Shown here: one piece after another, positions 19,499 through 28,297 of the stretch
How the letters are laid out: each line of letters starts with the position of its first letter
Position numbering within the stretch: position 1 is the stretch's first letter
The notes under the pieces: model-generated
Database searches by the model: none
The model's input: only the letters and a program-made list of their open reading frames with translations
Told to the model about the DNA's origin: nothing
Assembly: GCF_027587205.1 (NCBI RefSeq)
Contig: NZ_JAPDOD010000044.1
Coordinates: forward strand, 12,904-76,903
From: Solirubrobacter ginsenosidimutans
GTDB lineage: Bacteria; Actinomycetota; Thermoleophilia; Solirubrobacterales; Solirubrobacteraceae
Direction: 5' to 3'
Length of the DNA: 64,000 nt
Program-made: the position numbers and the translations under genes

Positions 19499-19927
19499 CT
19501 AGTCGGAGCCGGGCGCGCTCGAACGGATCTCCGCCTTGGCCACGAAGTGCGTGGCCAAGGCGTCCCGTTCCGTGAACGAGAGGACGTGGATCCAGACCTC
19601 CAGGCCGTTCTCGAACGTGCCGCGGAGCTCGATCGGCCCCGGCCCCGTCGGATCCCGGTAGCCGTCCCACGTCTGCTCGTTGGCGTGCCACTCGGCCGCG
19701 GGCCCCAGCGCCTTCGGGTAGAGCCCGAGCGTCTCCTCCTGGGGCGTGAAGTCCAGGCGGAACAACCCGGGAGCGAACAGGATCGTGGCGCGCGCGCCGA
19801 ACTCGACCAGCCGCGACGCGGTGATCAGCAGGCCGCCGTCCGGCAGCTCGCACGCCAGCTGACCCAGAGCGGCGCCGGCCACGGCCGCCTGATCGGGGTT
19901 CAGCAGCTCAAGCGCAGTGCGATCCAC
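19499..19927 (-). CDS. Hypothetical protein, 142 aa, coupled to PrmA-like gene
   Basis: Starts at GTG 19927 (DRTALELLNPDQAAVAGAALGQLACELPDGGLL) inside the last codons of the methyltransferase gene, a 28-bp overlap. It has alternating polar/hydrophobic strands (GLFRLDFTPQEETLGLYPKALG, RGTFENGLEVWIHVLSFTERDALATHFVAKAEI) but no motif I recognise and no membrane helix. Gene order uvrB, methyltransferase, this gene on one strand suggests a single transcript. I do not assign a function. Confidence 0.65.
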   Translation of the reverse strand: MDRTALELLNPDQAAVAGAALGQLACELPDGGLLITASRLVEFGARATILFAPGLFRLDFTPQEETLGLYPKALGPAAEWHANEQTWDGYRDPTGPGPIELRGTFENGLEVWIHVLSFTERDALATHFVAKAEIRSSAPGSD

Positions 19928-20694
19928 TCGTCCTCCGTACCCAGCGCGGCGGCTGCGTCGAACCCGACCGCGTGGTAGCCGGCCAGAACCGCCTCGACCT
20001 CCTCGGCCACGATGCCCGAGACGATCACGTGCCGGACCTCGTCGGTCATCGCCTCGGCCACCCGCGCGTGCACCGGCGGCGGCGCGTTGACGAGCAGCAG
20101 GGGCGCGAGCGGCACCGGATCGGCGGCGAGGTCGACCACCGCGCAATCGACCGCGACGCCGTTGCGGGCGACGTTCTCGCGCGCGACCTCGATCGCCACC
20201 GGCACCCGGTCCACCCCGACGACCGGCGACCACCCGAGCTTGGCGGCCGCGATCGCCAAGGTCCCGACGCCGCAGCCGAGGTCGACGGCGCCGCCGCACA
20301 CCTCGACGTCCAGCAGCAACGCCAGGCACATCTGCGTGGTCGGGTGCGAGCCGGAGCCGAACGCTCCTCCCCGCCGTTCGACGACGATGTCGATGAGTCC
20401 GCCGGCCGCCGGCGGCTCCCACGGCGAGCGGATCGAGATCCGGCCTCCCACGATGACGCCGCCCTCGCCGAGCCGCGCCCGCCGCGCGCGCCAGTCGGCC
20501 GGAACCTCCTCGACGGTCCAATCCGCCAGCGGGCGCCCCGCCGCGGCCTCCATCACCGACTGCGAGAGCGGCACGCCGGAGAAGACCGACAGCAGCTCCC
20601 CGTTCTCGTGCACCCCGGCCGGCAGCAGTGGGAGCAACGCATCGAGCACGGCCTCCTTCTCGTCCGCGCTCACGCGGAAGGACGCCAGGAACAC
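19900..20694 (-). CDS. PrmA-like SAM-dependent methyltransferase
   Basis: About 264 residues from GTG 20694, which sits six bases inside the downstream side of the uvrB stop. The N-terminal domain resembles PrmA (VFLASFRVSADEKEAVLDALLP); the catalytic domain has ERRGGAFGSGSHPTTQMCLALL, motif I AVDLGCGVGTLAIAAAKLG, and GVDRVPVAIEVARENVARNGV. PrmA trimethylates ribosomal protein L11. The usual AN-I-L-A substrate loop is replaced here by LLVNAPPPVHARVAEAM, so the target may differ. The open frame continues upstream through uvrB, but not as a gene. Confidence 0.78.
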   Translation of the reverse strand: MFLASFRVSADEKEAVLDALLPLLPAGVHENGELLSVFSGVPLSQSVMEAAAGRPLADWTVEEVPADWRARRARLGEGGVIVGGRISIRSPWEPPAAGGLIDIVVERRGGAFGSGSHPTTQMCLALLLDVEVCGGAVDLGCGVGTLAIAAAKLGWSPVVGVDRVPVAIEVARENVARNGVAVDCAVVDLAADPVPLAPLLLVNAPPPVHARVAEAMTDEVRHVIVSGIVAEEVEAVLAGYHAVGFDAAAALGTEDEWIALRLSC

Positions 20695-20699
20695 CGCAG

Positions 20700-22709
20700 C
20701 TAGTCCGCCGCGGGCGCCGTGGCGGTGTCCAGCTCGCGGCGCAGGTCGCGGATCTCGTCGCGCAGCTTGGCGGCGTACTCGAAGCGCAGCTCCTCGGCGG
20801 CCGTGAGCATCTCCTCCTCGAGCTCGCGCATCGTCTGCTCGATCTCGGCCGGCGCCATGTCGGGCTTCGCGGCGCGCTTGCGGCGGCCCTTGGTCGGCAC
20901 CTTGGAGTCCGACTGCAGGAACTCCGAGATGTCCGAGATGCCCTTGACGATCGTCTCGGGCGTGATGCCGTGCTGCTCGTTGTAGGCGACCTGGATGGCG
21001 CGGCGGCGGTCGGTCTCGCCGATTGCCGTACGCATCGCGTCGGTCTCCTTGTCGGCGTACATGACGACCTTGCCGTCGACGTTGCGCGCCGCGCGCCCGA
21101 TCGTCTGGATCAGCGACGTGGCACCGCGGAGGAAGCCCTCCTTGTCGGCGTCGAGGATCGCGACCAGCGAGACCTCCGGCAGGTCGAGGCCCTCGCGCAG
21201 CAGGTTCACGCCCACGAGCACGTCGTACTCGCCGAGCCGCAGCTGCCGGATGATCTGGATCCGCTCCAGCGTGTCGATCTCCGAGTGCAGGTAGCGCACG
21301 CGGAAGCCCATCTCGAGCAGGTAGTCCGTCAGGTCCTCGGACATCTTCTTGGTCAACGTCGTGACCAGCACCCGCTCGTTGCGATCCACGACCGTGCGGA
21401 TCTCGCCCATCAGGTCGTCGATCTGGTTCTTGGTCTCGCGGACGCTGATCTCCGGGTCCACGATCCCGGTCGGGCGGACGATCTGCTCCACCAGCGTCTG
21501 CGAGTGCTCGCGTTCGTACAGGCCGGGCGTGGCCGAGACGAAGACCATCTGCGGCGTGATCGACAGCCACTCGTCGAACGTCTGCGGGCGATTGTCCATC
21601 GCGCTCGGCAGCCGGAAGCCGTAGCTGACGAGCGTCGACTTGCGCGACCGGTCGCCCTCGTACATGCCGCCGATCTGCGGCACGGTCTGGTGGGACTCGT
21701 CGATGAAGCAGACGAAGTCCTTGGGGAAGTAGTCGATCAGGCAGTACGGGCGCGAGCCGGGCTCACGGCCGTCGAGGATGCGCGAGTAGTTCTCGATGCC
21801 CGAGCAGAAGCCGACCTCCTTGAGCATCTCCATGTCGTACTGCGTGCGCTGGCGCAGGCGGTGCGCCTCGAGCAGCTTGCCCTCGGCCTCGAGCTCGCCC
21901 GTGCGCTCGTTGAGCTCCTGCCCGATCTCGAGCACGGCCCGCTCCATCGTGCCTTCCTTGACGTTGTAGTGCGTCGCGGGCCAGATCGCGACGTGCTCCA
22001 GATCGTCCCGGATGATCTCGCCCGTGAGCGGGTCGAAGTGCTGCAGGCGCTCGACCTCGTCGCCGAACAGCAGGACCCGGAACGCCGTCTCCTCGTAGGC
22101 CGGGAAGACCTCCAGCGTCTCCCCGCGCACGCGAAACGTGCCGCGCCCGAGCGCCGTGTCGTTGCGGTTGTACTGCAGCGAGACCAGCTTGCGCAGCAGC
22201 TCGTCGCGGTCGATGTCGGTGCCCTTGACGATCACCTGGCAGTTCGCGTTGTACGTCTCCGGCGAGCCGAGGCCGAAGATGCAGGAGACCGAGGCGACGA
22301 TGATCACGTCGCGGCGGGCGAAGAGCGAGGCCGTGGCGGCGTGCCGCAGCCGGTCGATCTCCTGGTTGATCGCCGAGTCCTTCTCGATGTAGAGGTCCCG
22401 CGACGGGACGTAGGCCTCAGGCTGGTAGTAGTCGTAGTAGGAGACGAAGTACTCGACCGAGTTCGTCGGGAAGTACGTCCGGAACTCGTTGCAGAGCTGC
22501 GCGGCGAGCGTCTTGTTGTGCGCCATGATCAGCGCGGGGCGCTGGACGGCCTCGATCGTGGCCGCCATCGTCATCGTCTTGCCGGTGCCGGTCGCGCCCA
22601 GCAGCGTCAGCCCGCGGTCACCGCGCTCGATGCCGCGCGCCAGCGTCGCGATCGCTTCCGGCTGATCGGCGGTGGGCGAGTAGACGGCGTCAAGCTTGAA
22701 GGGCGGCAT
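20700..22709 (-). CDS. uvrB: Excinuclease ABC subunit B
   Basis: Helicase-like damage-verification subunit of nucleotide-excision repair, 669 residues. Walker [13 protein letters not shown] near residue 40, beta-hairpin region [21 protein letters not shown], motif [58 protein letters not shown], and a C-terminal UVR motif ([27 protein letters not shown]) that contacts UvrC. No LexA box of the uvrA type is visible in the 40 bp before the ATG. Confidence 0.98.
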   Translation of the reverse strand: MPPFKLDAVYSPTADQPEAIATLARGIERGDRGLTLLGATGTGKTMTMAATIEAVQRPALIMAHNKTLAAQLCNEFRTYFPTNSVEYFVSYYDYYQPEAYVPSRDLYIEKDSAINQEIDRLRHAATASLFARRDVIIVASVSCIFGLGSPETYNANCQVIVKGTDIDRDELLRKLVSLQYNRNDTALGRGTFRVRGETLEVFPAYEETAFRVLLFGDEVERLQHFDPLTGEIIRDDLEHVAIWPATHYNVKEGTMERAVLEIGQELNERTGELEAEGKLLEAHRLRQRTQYDMEMLKEVGFCSGIENYSRILDGREPGSRPYCLIDYFPKDFVCFIDESHQTVPQIGGMYEGDRSRKSTLVSYGFRLPSAMDNRPQTFDEWLSITPQMVFVSATPGLYEREHSQTLVEQIVRPTGIVDPEISVRETKNQIDDLMGEIRTVVDRNERVLVTTLTKKMSEDLTDYLLEMGFRVRYLHSEIDTLERIQIIRQLRLGEYDVLVGVNLLREGLDLPEVSLVAILDADKEGFLRGATSLIQTIGRAARNVDGKVVMYADKETDAMRTAIGETDRRRAIQVAYNEQHGITPETIVKGISDISEFLQSDSKVPTKGRRKRAAKPDMAPAEIEQTMRELEEEMLTAAEELRFEYAAKLRDEIRDLRRELDTATAPAAD

Positions 22710-22728
22710 ACCCGATCAACGATAGAGG

Positions 22729-22750
22729 GGACAGCGGTCGGGTTCTGTCC
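22729..22750. terminator. Small hairpin between hydrolase and uvrB
   Basis: GGACAG (22729-22734) and CTGTCC (22745-22750) form a 6-bp stem with a 10-base loop, just after the stop of the debranching-type hydrolase on the minus strand. No T-run; may only weakly separate the hydrolase and uvrB transcripts. Confidence 0.35.
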
Positions 22751-23889
22751 TAAATGGCACGGCCGTCCCACTCGTGCTCGAGCGCCCAGCGGGCCCCGAT
22801 CGTCCACGCCTGGACGCGGTTGGAGAGCGGGATCGGGGCGAGCGAGCCGTCGAGCCCGACCGCGTAGAACTCCGGCGCGCGCCCAAGTTGGTCGAGAGCG
22901 CGCAGGACACCGACACGTACCCGTTCTGCTTCCTTGAACCGCCCCGCCGCGCGCAGCCCGCCCCACCCCAACCAGGAGTCGAACGGCCAGGTCGCGCCGC
23001 GGTGATACGCCGACACGCCGAAGTTGGGGTCGCTCGCGGCGAGCGTGCGCAGGCCGAACGGCGTCAGGATGTCCGGCTCGCACAGGCGATCCGCGGCCGC
23101 GCGGGCCGCCTCCGGCTCCAGCGCGTCCGCCCACAGCAGCCAGCCGAGCTGCGAACCGGCGCCCGGGACGACCACGTCGCCCGCCTCCAGCGCCATCACG
23201 CCCGGCCCGTAGCGCTCACTCAGGAGCGCCCGAAGCGCGTCGGCACGCCGAGTCCACTCCGGATCGCCCGTCATGCGCGCGAGCGCGCGCAGCGCGGCGT
23301 GGGTCGCCGCCTGCGTGTCGGCGTCCGCCAACGGTGGCGCGGGGTTGGACCCGTCCGCGCGCACGTACCCGCCGCCGTCCGCGTCCGCCGCCGCGTCGAT
23401 CGTGTCCCGCCAGCCCTGCTGGACGAGGCCGCCCCGACCACCCGCAATGTGACGCACCAATCCGTTCCCGGCGTCCAGCACGCTTGCCAGCCACGCACCC
23501 GCCTCGTCGCGCGCCCGCTCCCACCCGCCCTCGCCGCTCGCCGCCAGCAGGACGAGGAACCATGCGGTCGCGTCCGCGGTCCCGTAGTACGCGAAGGCGC
23601 CCCCCGGCGGCCACCCGGCCGCCACGAACGCTGCCGGCGGCGCGTCGCGGAACTCGTGCCCGATCTTGCCCGGTGCCTCGAGCGTCGCCGGATCAAATCG
23701 CCGTCCTTGACGTAAAGTCAGTGCCGACAGCGTCGCCGCCGCCAGCTCCGGCCGCTCGGGCAGCAGCTGCAGCGACGTGATCAGCGCGTCGCGCCCGAAC
23801 AGCGCGTGGAAGCGGCCGGGATCCCCCGCCTCGACCGGCGGCGCCGACGCGTACGGCCAGCCCTCGTCGGAGAGCACCGCCTCGATCAC
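22750..23889 (-). CDS. Debranching-type (amylo-alpha-1,6-glucosidase-like) glycoside hydrolase
   Basis: 379 residues, an (alpha/alpha)6-barrel hydrolase related to the C-terminal glucosidase of glycogen-debranching enzymes. Signatures: GRFHALFGRDALITSLQLLPERPELAAATLSAL, GKIGHEFR, FAYYGTADATAWFLVLLA, QGWRDTIDAAADADG, CEPDILTPFGLRTLAASDPNF, and YHRGATWPFDSWLGWGGL. It begins at GTG 23889, overlapping the LacI stop by four bases (GTGA), so regulator and enzyme are co-translated. Probably trims oligosaccharides brought in by the facing ABC importer. No signal peptide. Exact substrate is unknown. Confidence 0.78.
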   Translation of the reverse strand: MIEAVLSDEGWPYASAPPVEAGDPGRFHALFGRDALITSLQLLPERPELAAATLSALTLRQGRRFDPATLEAPGKIGHEFRDAPPAAFVAAGWPPGGAFAYYGTADATAWFLVLLAASGEGGWERARDEAGAWLASVLDAGNGLVRHIAGGRGGLVQQGWRDTIDAAADADGGGYVRADGSNPAPPLADADTQAATHAALRALARMTGDPEWTRRADALRALLSERYGPGVMALEAGDVVVPGAGSQLGWLLWADALEPEAARAAADRLCEPDILTPFGLRTLAASDPNFGVSAYHRGATWPFDSWLGWGGLRAAGRFKEAERVRVGVLRALDQLGRAPEFYAVGLDGSLAPIPLSNRVQAWTIGARWALEHEWDGRAI

Positions 23890-24893
23890 GTGGTGCGCCG
23901 CTCGACGACCGTCAGCGCTTGCTGCTCCTCGACGGGCACGCCGGAACCGCCCCGGTCGATCGCCGCGAGCAGGAGATCGGCGGCCAGCGCGCCGCCTTCG
24001 CGCAAGGGCTGCCGGATCGTGGTGAGCCCGACGATCTCGGCGAGGTCGACGTCGTCGAAACCGATCACGGCCAGCTCGTCGGGAACCCGGACGTTGAGCA
24101 GTTCCGCCGCCCGCAGGACCCCGATCGCCTGCAGGTCGGAAGCGGCGAAGATCGCCGTCGGCGGCTCCGGCAGCGACAGCAGAGCGGCCGCGAGCTCACC
24201 CGCCTCCTCGCGCCCGTGCGGCCCGAGACGGTCCAGCGCCGGGTCGGACTCGACCCCCGCCCGCTCGAGCGCATTCCGGAACCCGCGCCGGCGATCTTCG
24301 CTGGACGTGAAGCCGTATGGGTTGGCGGGATGGTCCCCGACGAAGCCGATCCGGCGATGGCCCCGCACCAATAGGTGCTCCGCCGCCAGCTCGCCACCGC
24401 GCACATTGTCGATCACGACGCGCGGGAGCCGTGGGTGGGTGCCGTCGACGAGCACCGCCGGCAGCTCATCGCGCTCCAGCGCTGCCACCTCGGCGTCGGA
24501 GATCGGCAGCGACATGATCAACAGGCCGGCGACGCGATCGCGGCGGGCGAGGTCACGCAACGCTCCGCCGCGCTGCTCGGGCCCCTCGACGTCGAAGAGC
24601 ATCAGGTCGTACTCGCGGTGCTCGCCCCGCCCGAGCCGCTCGACCACCCCGCGCAGGCGCTCGATCACGGACGGTGCGGTGAAGAAGGGCACGACGACGC
24701 CGATCGCCATCGCCCGCCCGATCGAAAGATTTCTTGCAGTCGCGTTAAGCCGGTAGCCGAGCTCGTCGACGGCCGCCTGCACCCGCTCCCGCGTCGGCTC
24801 CAGCACCAAAGGGCTGTCGTTGAGCACGCGCGAAACCGTTGCGGCGCTCACGCCGGCACGGCGTGCCACGTCCCGGATGGTGGGTCCGCGCAT
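23886..24893 (-). CDS. LacI-family transcriptional regulator
   Basis: 335 residues. N-terminal helix-turn-helix PTIRDVARRAGVSAATVSRVLNDSPLVLEPTRERV and hinge NATARNLSIGRAMAIGVVVP, then a periplasmic-binding-like effector domain (VAGLLIMSLPISDAEV, PAVLVDGT, RRIGFVGDHPANPYGFTSSEDRRRGF, AIFAASDLQAIGVLRA, DELAVIGFDDVDLAEIVGLTTIRQPL). The start is the ATG at 24893; the longer open frame to 25088 has no support. Divergent from the ABC importer, with a LacI-type operator between. Probably a sugar-released repressor of that importer and of its own operon. Confidence 0.93.
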   Translation of the reverse strand: MRGPTIRDVARRAGVSAATVSRVLNDSPLVLEPTRERVQAAVDELGYRLNATARNLSIGRAMAIGVVVPFFTAPSVIERLRGVVERLGRGEHREYDLMLFDVEGPEQRGGALRDLARRDRVAGLLIMSLPISDAEVAALERDELPAVLVDGTHPRLPRVVIDNVRGGELAAEHLLVRGHRRIGFVGDHPANPYGFTSSEDRRRGFRNALERAGVESDPALDRLGPHGREEAGELAAALLSLPEPPTAIFAASDLQAIGVLRAAELLNVRVPDELAVIGFDDVDLAEIVGLTTIRQPLREGGALAADLLLAAIDRGGSGVPVEEQQALTVVERRTT

Positions 24894-25260
24894 CGGACTG
24901 CAGAGCCTAATCCGACTGACCGGCGCACGCGCCCCACACCCTTGACAAGCTCCACGGGTGCGTGATGGGATCGGGATGTAACCGGTTTCATGGTTCGTCG
25001 AGCTTGAGGAGGCTCGGATGATGGCGACCCGCGATTTTTGCGTGGCAAGACGCATCGGACGGAGGTCCGATGGGTACGTCGCGGTCACAAATTCCTAACG
25101 CAGAAGGGTGTGACATGCTTGTTGCAGAAGTCACACACAACCGCAGTACATCTCGGCTCACTGGGATACCGAGCATGCGCGATGTGGTGTCGCTCAAGAG
25201 CTCGGAACTCGTCGTACAGATGCCAGGGGGAGATCCGGGCGTCGTGAGGAGAGGAGCAGA
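24894..25260. other. 367-bp regulatory region between lacI and the ABC importer
   Basis: Holds a TTGACA -35 box, a LacI-type operator, and an apparent leader of more than 200 bp before the solute-binding protein gene. Two hairpins occur in the leader: CATCGGAC (25053-25060) with GTCCGATG (25065-25072), and GTGTGAC (25108-25114) with GTCACAC (25130-25136). Open frames in the leader (about 50-70 codons) lack coding character. A purine-rich ribosome-binding site (GAGGAGAGGAG) precedes the ATG at 25261. Confidence 0.6.
24942..24990 (+). promoter_or_regulatory. Promoter and LacI operator of the sugar ABC operon
   Basis: TTGACA (24942-24947) is a consensus -35 box; a weak -10 (TGGGAT, 24966-24971) lies 18 bp on. 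Immediately downstream TGTAACCGGTTTCA (24977-24990), with an AACCGGTT palindromic core, fits the LacI-family operator pattern TGNAANCGNTNNCA read on either strand. A repressor bound here would block the importer promoter. Confidence 0.7.
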
Positions 25261-26526
25261 ATGAGGCGTAGGGGCATCGGCGTAGGGGCCGCTTCTCTAG
25301 CGGCAACGTGCGCCATAGTCGCGGCTGGGTGCGGAGGGTCGAGTGGCGGCCCCGTCACCCTCAATCTGCTCGGGCCATTGGATCCGGGCGGGACCAACAC
25401 GAAGGCCGCCAAGGAATGCAGCCAGCAGTCCAATGGCGAGTACACGATCAAGCAGTCGCCGGTGGCCAACAGCGCCGACGCGTCGCGCGAACTGATCGTC
25501 CGCCGGCTCGCTGCCGGCGACAAGAACATCGACATCGTCAACATGGACACGATCTGGACTCCGGAGTTCGCGGAGGCCGGATGGCTGCGCGAACTCAAGG
25601 GCTCGGAGCAGACACAAGCGCTCGACGACGTGCTCGACGGGCCGAAGGCGTCCGTCCAGTGGAAGAACAAGACGTACGCGATCCCGCTGAACACCAACGT
25701 CCAGCTGCTCTGGTACCGCAAGGACCTCGTCCCCACCCCGCCTGAGACGTGGGACGAGATGATCGCGATGGCGAAGAAGCTTCCGGCGGGCGAGGGCAAC
25801 ATCCTCGAGCAGGGCCAGAAGTACGAGGGCTACGTCGTGTGGTTCAACAACCTCGTGGCGTCGGCGGGCGGAACGATCGTCAACGCCGAGGGTCGCCCGA
25901 CGCTGGGCGCGCCGGCGGTCAAGGCCGCGCAGATCATCAAGGACGTCGCGACGTCGGGCCGGTCTGACCCGTCGCTGTCGACCTCACAGGAGGACCCGTC
26001 CCGGCTCGCTTTCGAGGCCGGAAAGGGCGCGTTCCTCCTCAACTGGCCCTACGTCTACGCGGCAGCGCGTACCGACGCGGAGACCAACCCGGTCACGAAG
26101 AAGGTCTTCGCGAACATGGGCTACGCCCGCTGGCCCGGCGTCAATAAGGGCGAGCCGAGCAAGGTCTCGATCGGCGGCGCCAACCTGGGCATCCCGAAGA
26201 CCGGCCAGAACCCGGAGCTGGCCACGAAGGCCGCGCTCTGCATGACGAGCGCCAAGTGGCAGGCGCAGGAGGCCATCAACGAAGGTCTCCCGCCGGTCAC
26301 GAACGCGACCTACGACGATCCGGCGGTCCGCAAGGTCTACCCGTTCGCCGACCTGCTGCGTGAGCAACTCAAGGACTCCGTGGTGCGTCCCGCGACCCCG
26401 TCCTATTCGGACGTGACGCTGGCGATCCAGTCCTCGCTACACCCACCGGCAGGCATCAACCCGGCGAAGTCGATCAACACGCTGCGTGACCGCCTGAACA
26501 TCCTCGCCGACGGAGGCATGTACTAA
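25261..26526 (+). CDS. ABC sugar importer, solute-binding lipoprotein
   Basis: 421 residues. Signal peptide ending in a lipobox (AIVAAGCGG, Cys about residue 24) for a membrane-anchored extracellular lipoprotein. The rest is a family-1 extracellular solute-binding fold: IDIVNMDTIWTPEFAEAGWL, YAIPLNTNVQLLWYRKDLV, PPETWDEMIAMAKKL, FEAGKGAFLLNWPYVY. Similar to trehalose/maltose-binding proteins (ThuE/LpqY type). First gene of a four-gene operon; its TAA shares one base with the next ATG (TAATG at 26524-26528). Ligand probably an alpha-glucoside, judged from the flanking hydrolases. Confidence 0.92.
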   Translation: MRRRGIGVGAASLAATCAIVAAGCGGSSGGPVTLNLLGPLDPGGTNTKAAKECSQQSNGEYTIKQSPVANSADASRELIVRRLAAGDKNIDIVNMDTIWTPEFAEAGWLRELKGSEQTQALDDVLDGPKASVQWKNKTYAIPLNTNVQLLWYRKDLVPTPPETWDEMIAMAKKLPAGEGNILEQGQKYEGYVVWFNNLVASAGGTIVNAEGRPTLGAPAVKAAQIIKDVATSGRSDPSLSTSQEDPSRLAFEAGKGAFLLNWPYVYAAARTDAETNPVTKKVFANMGYARWPGVNKGEPSKVSIGGANLGIPKTGQNPELATKAALCMTSAKWQAQEAINEGLPPVTNATYDDPAVRKVYPFADLLREQLKDSVVRPATPSYSDVTLAIQSSLHPPAGINPAKSINTLRDRLNILADGGMY

Positions 26527-27452
26527 TGGCCGTCGCCGCAACGCGCGCAGGCGAGACCGCTGCGCCGCCCGCCGCCCACACGGGCTTGACCGACCGCGCG
26601 AGGGCCGAGCGCAAGCTCGCCTGGATGCTGTGCGCCCCCGCCGTGATCGTCATGCTGCTCGTGGCCGGCTTCCCGATCATCTACGCGTTCTACCTCTCGC
26701 TCCGACGCGCGGATCTGCGCTTCCCGAACGCCGGGGAGTTCGTCGGCTTCTCCAACTACAGCGCGGTGCTGCAGTCCAGCACCTGGTGGACCGACGTCGG
26801 CAACACGCTGTTCATCACCGTCATCTCGGTCACGCTCGAGCTCGTGCTCGGCATGCTGATCGCGCAGGCGATGTACCGGGCGATCTTCGCCCGCACGGCG
26901 ATCCGCGCGTCCGTGCTGGTGCCGTACGGTGCCGTCACGGTTGTGGCCGCGTTCGCCTGGCGTCTCGCCTTCGACCCGGCGACCGGTTTCGCCGTGGCGC
27001 TGTTCAACCTCGACCCGCCGCCGCTGACCACGCGGGGCGGCTCGTTCTTCGTGATCATCTTCGCGGAGGTCTGGAAGACGACGCCCTTCATAGCGCTGCT
27101 CTTGTTGGGAGGTCTGGCCCTTGTGCCGGACGACCTCTACAAGGCGGCGAAGATGGACGGCGCCTCCTCGTGGCAGCGCTTCGTGAAGATCACGCTGCCA
27201 TTGATCCGCCCGGCGCTGATGGTCGCGGTCCTGTTCCGCACGCTCGACGCGTTCCGCATCTATGACGCGGTCTTCATCATCACCCGAGGCGCCAACGACA
27301 CCGAGACGGTGTCGGTGCTCGGGTACAACCAGCTCGTCAACCGGCTCAATCTCGGGTTGGGATCGGCCGTCGCGATCCTGATCTTCGTGTGCGTGATGCT
27401 CATCGCGTTCATCTTCTTCCGGTTCCTCGGCGCCAGCCCTGAGCGGAGGTAA
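26526..27452 (+). CDS. ABC sugar permease, MalF-like
   Basis: 308-residue inner-membrane permease with six hydrophobic segments. The EAA loop that docks the ATPase is DDLYKAAKMDGASSWQRFVKITLPLIRPAL (about residues 205-233). Begins at the shared base of the previous stop codon and ends six bases before the second permease. The N-terminal 25 residues are Ala/Thr-rich and cytosolic. Works as a heterodimer with the next gene product. Confidence 0.94.
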   Translation: MAVAATRAGETAAPPAAHTGLTDRARAERKLAWMLCAPAVIVMLLVAGFPIIYAFYLSLRRADLRFPNAGEFVGFSNYSAVLQSSTWWTDVGNTLFITVISVTLELVLGMLIAQAMYRAIFARTAIRASVLVPYGAVTVVAAFAWRLAFDPATGFAVALFNLDPPPLTTRGGSFFVIIFAEVWKTTPFIALLLLGGLALVPDDLYKAAKMDGASSWQRFVKITLPLIRPALMVAVLFRTLDAFRIYDAVFIITRGANDTETVSVLGYNQLVNRLNLGLGSAVAILIFVCVMLIAFIFFRFLGASPERR

Positions 27453-27458
27453 CGGACC

Positions 27459-28295
27459 ATGACCGAGTCAACCCCACGGCAGAAGTTCCTGTGGATCATC
27501 GGCACCTTCGTGGTCCTGTTCTACGCCCTGATCCCCGTTCTGTGGATCATCTCGCTGTCGCTCAAGGATCCGACCACGATCGGCGACCAGAAGTTCTTCC
27601 CGACCAAGTGGACGACGGACAACTACAACGCCGTCTTCAGCGGCGGCCTGGGCTTCAATCACGCCCTGTTCAACTCGATCGGCATCGCCATGATCACGAC
27701 GCTCATCGCGCTGGTCTTCGCGTCGATGGCGGCTTACGCGATCACCCGCCTGGAGTTCCCCGGCAAGACGCTGATCCTCGCGGGCGCGCTCGCGATCTCG
27801 ATGTTCCCGGCGATCTCGATCGTCGGCGGCCTGTTCAACGTGTGGCGCGTCGTCGGCCTCTACGACACGTGGCCCGGCCTGATCCTGCCGTACCTGTCGT
27901 TCTCGTTGCCGCTGTCGATCTACATCCTGTCGGCGTTCTTCCGCGAGATCCCGTGGGATCTCGAGAAGGCGGCCCAGATGGACGGGGCGACGGGCGCGCA
28001 GGCGTTCCGGCGGGTCATCCTGCCGCTCGCCATGCCCGGCGTGTTCACCGCGGGGATCCTGGTGTTCATTTCGGCCTGGAACGATTTCCTGTTCGCCAAC
28101 GTGCTGACGTCGACCGACGCCGCACGCACGGCGCCAGTCGCGCTGTCGTTCTTCCGCGGCGCGTCGCAGTTCACCGATCCCAGCGGGGCCATCGCGGCCG
28201 GCGCGGTGATCGTCACGATCCCGATCCTGATCATGGTGCTGATCTTCCAGCGCCGAATCGTCTCCGGCCTCACATCAGGCGCGGTCAAGGGGTAG
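27459..28295 (+). CDS. ABC sugar permease, MalG-like
   Basis: 278 residues, six hydrophobic segments. EAA loop: [30 protein letters not shown] (about 165-193). Preceded by a good ribosome-binding site (GGAGG). Partner of the MalF-like permease; the ATPase gene starts two bases after its stop. Confidence 0.94.
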   Translation: MTESTPRQKFLWIIGTFVVLFYALIPVLWIISLSLKDPTTIGDQKFFPTKWTTDNYNAVFSGGLGFNHALFNSIGIAMITTLIALVFASMAAYAITRLEFPGKTLILAGALAISMFPAISIVGGLFNVWRVVGLYDTWPGLILPYLSFSLPLSIYILSAFFREIPWDLEKAAQMDGATGAQAFRRVILPLAMPGVFTAGILVFISAWNDFLFANVLTSTDAARTAPVALSFFRGASQFTDPSGAIAAGAVIVTIPILIMVLIFQRRIVSGLTSGAVKG

Positions 28296-28297
28296 AT

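Noticed and set aside
25070..25264. 64-codon frame in the leader of the sugar importer
   Set aside because: No coding bias, no ribosome-binding site; it overlaps hairpins and ends over the start of the solute-binding gene. An opposite-strand frame there is equally good.
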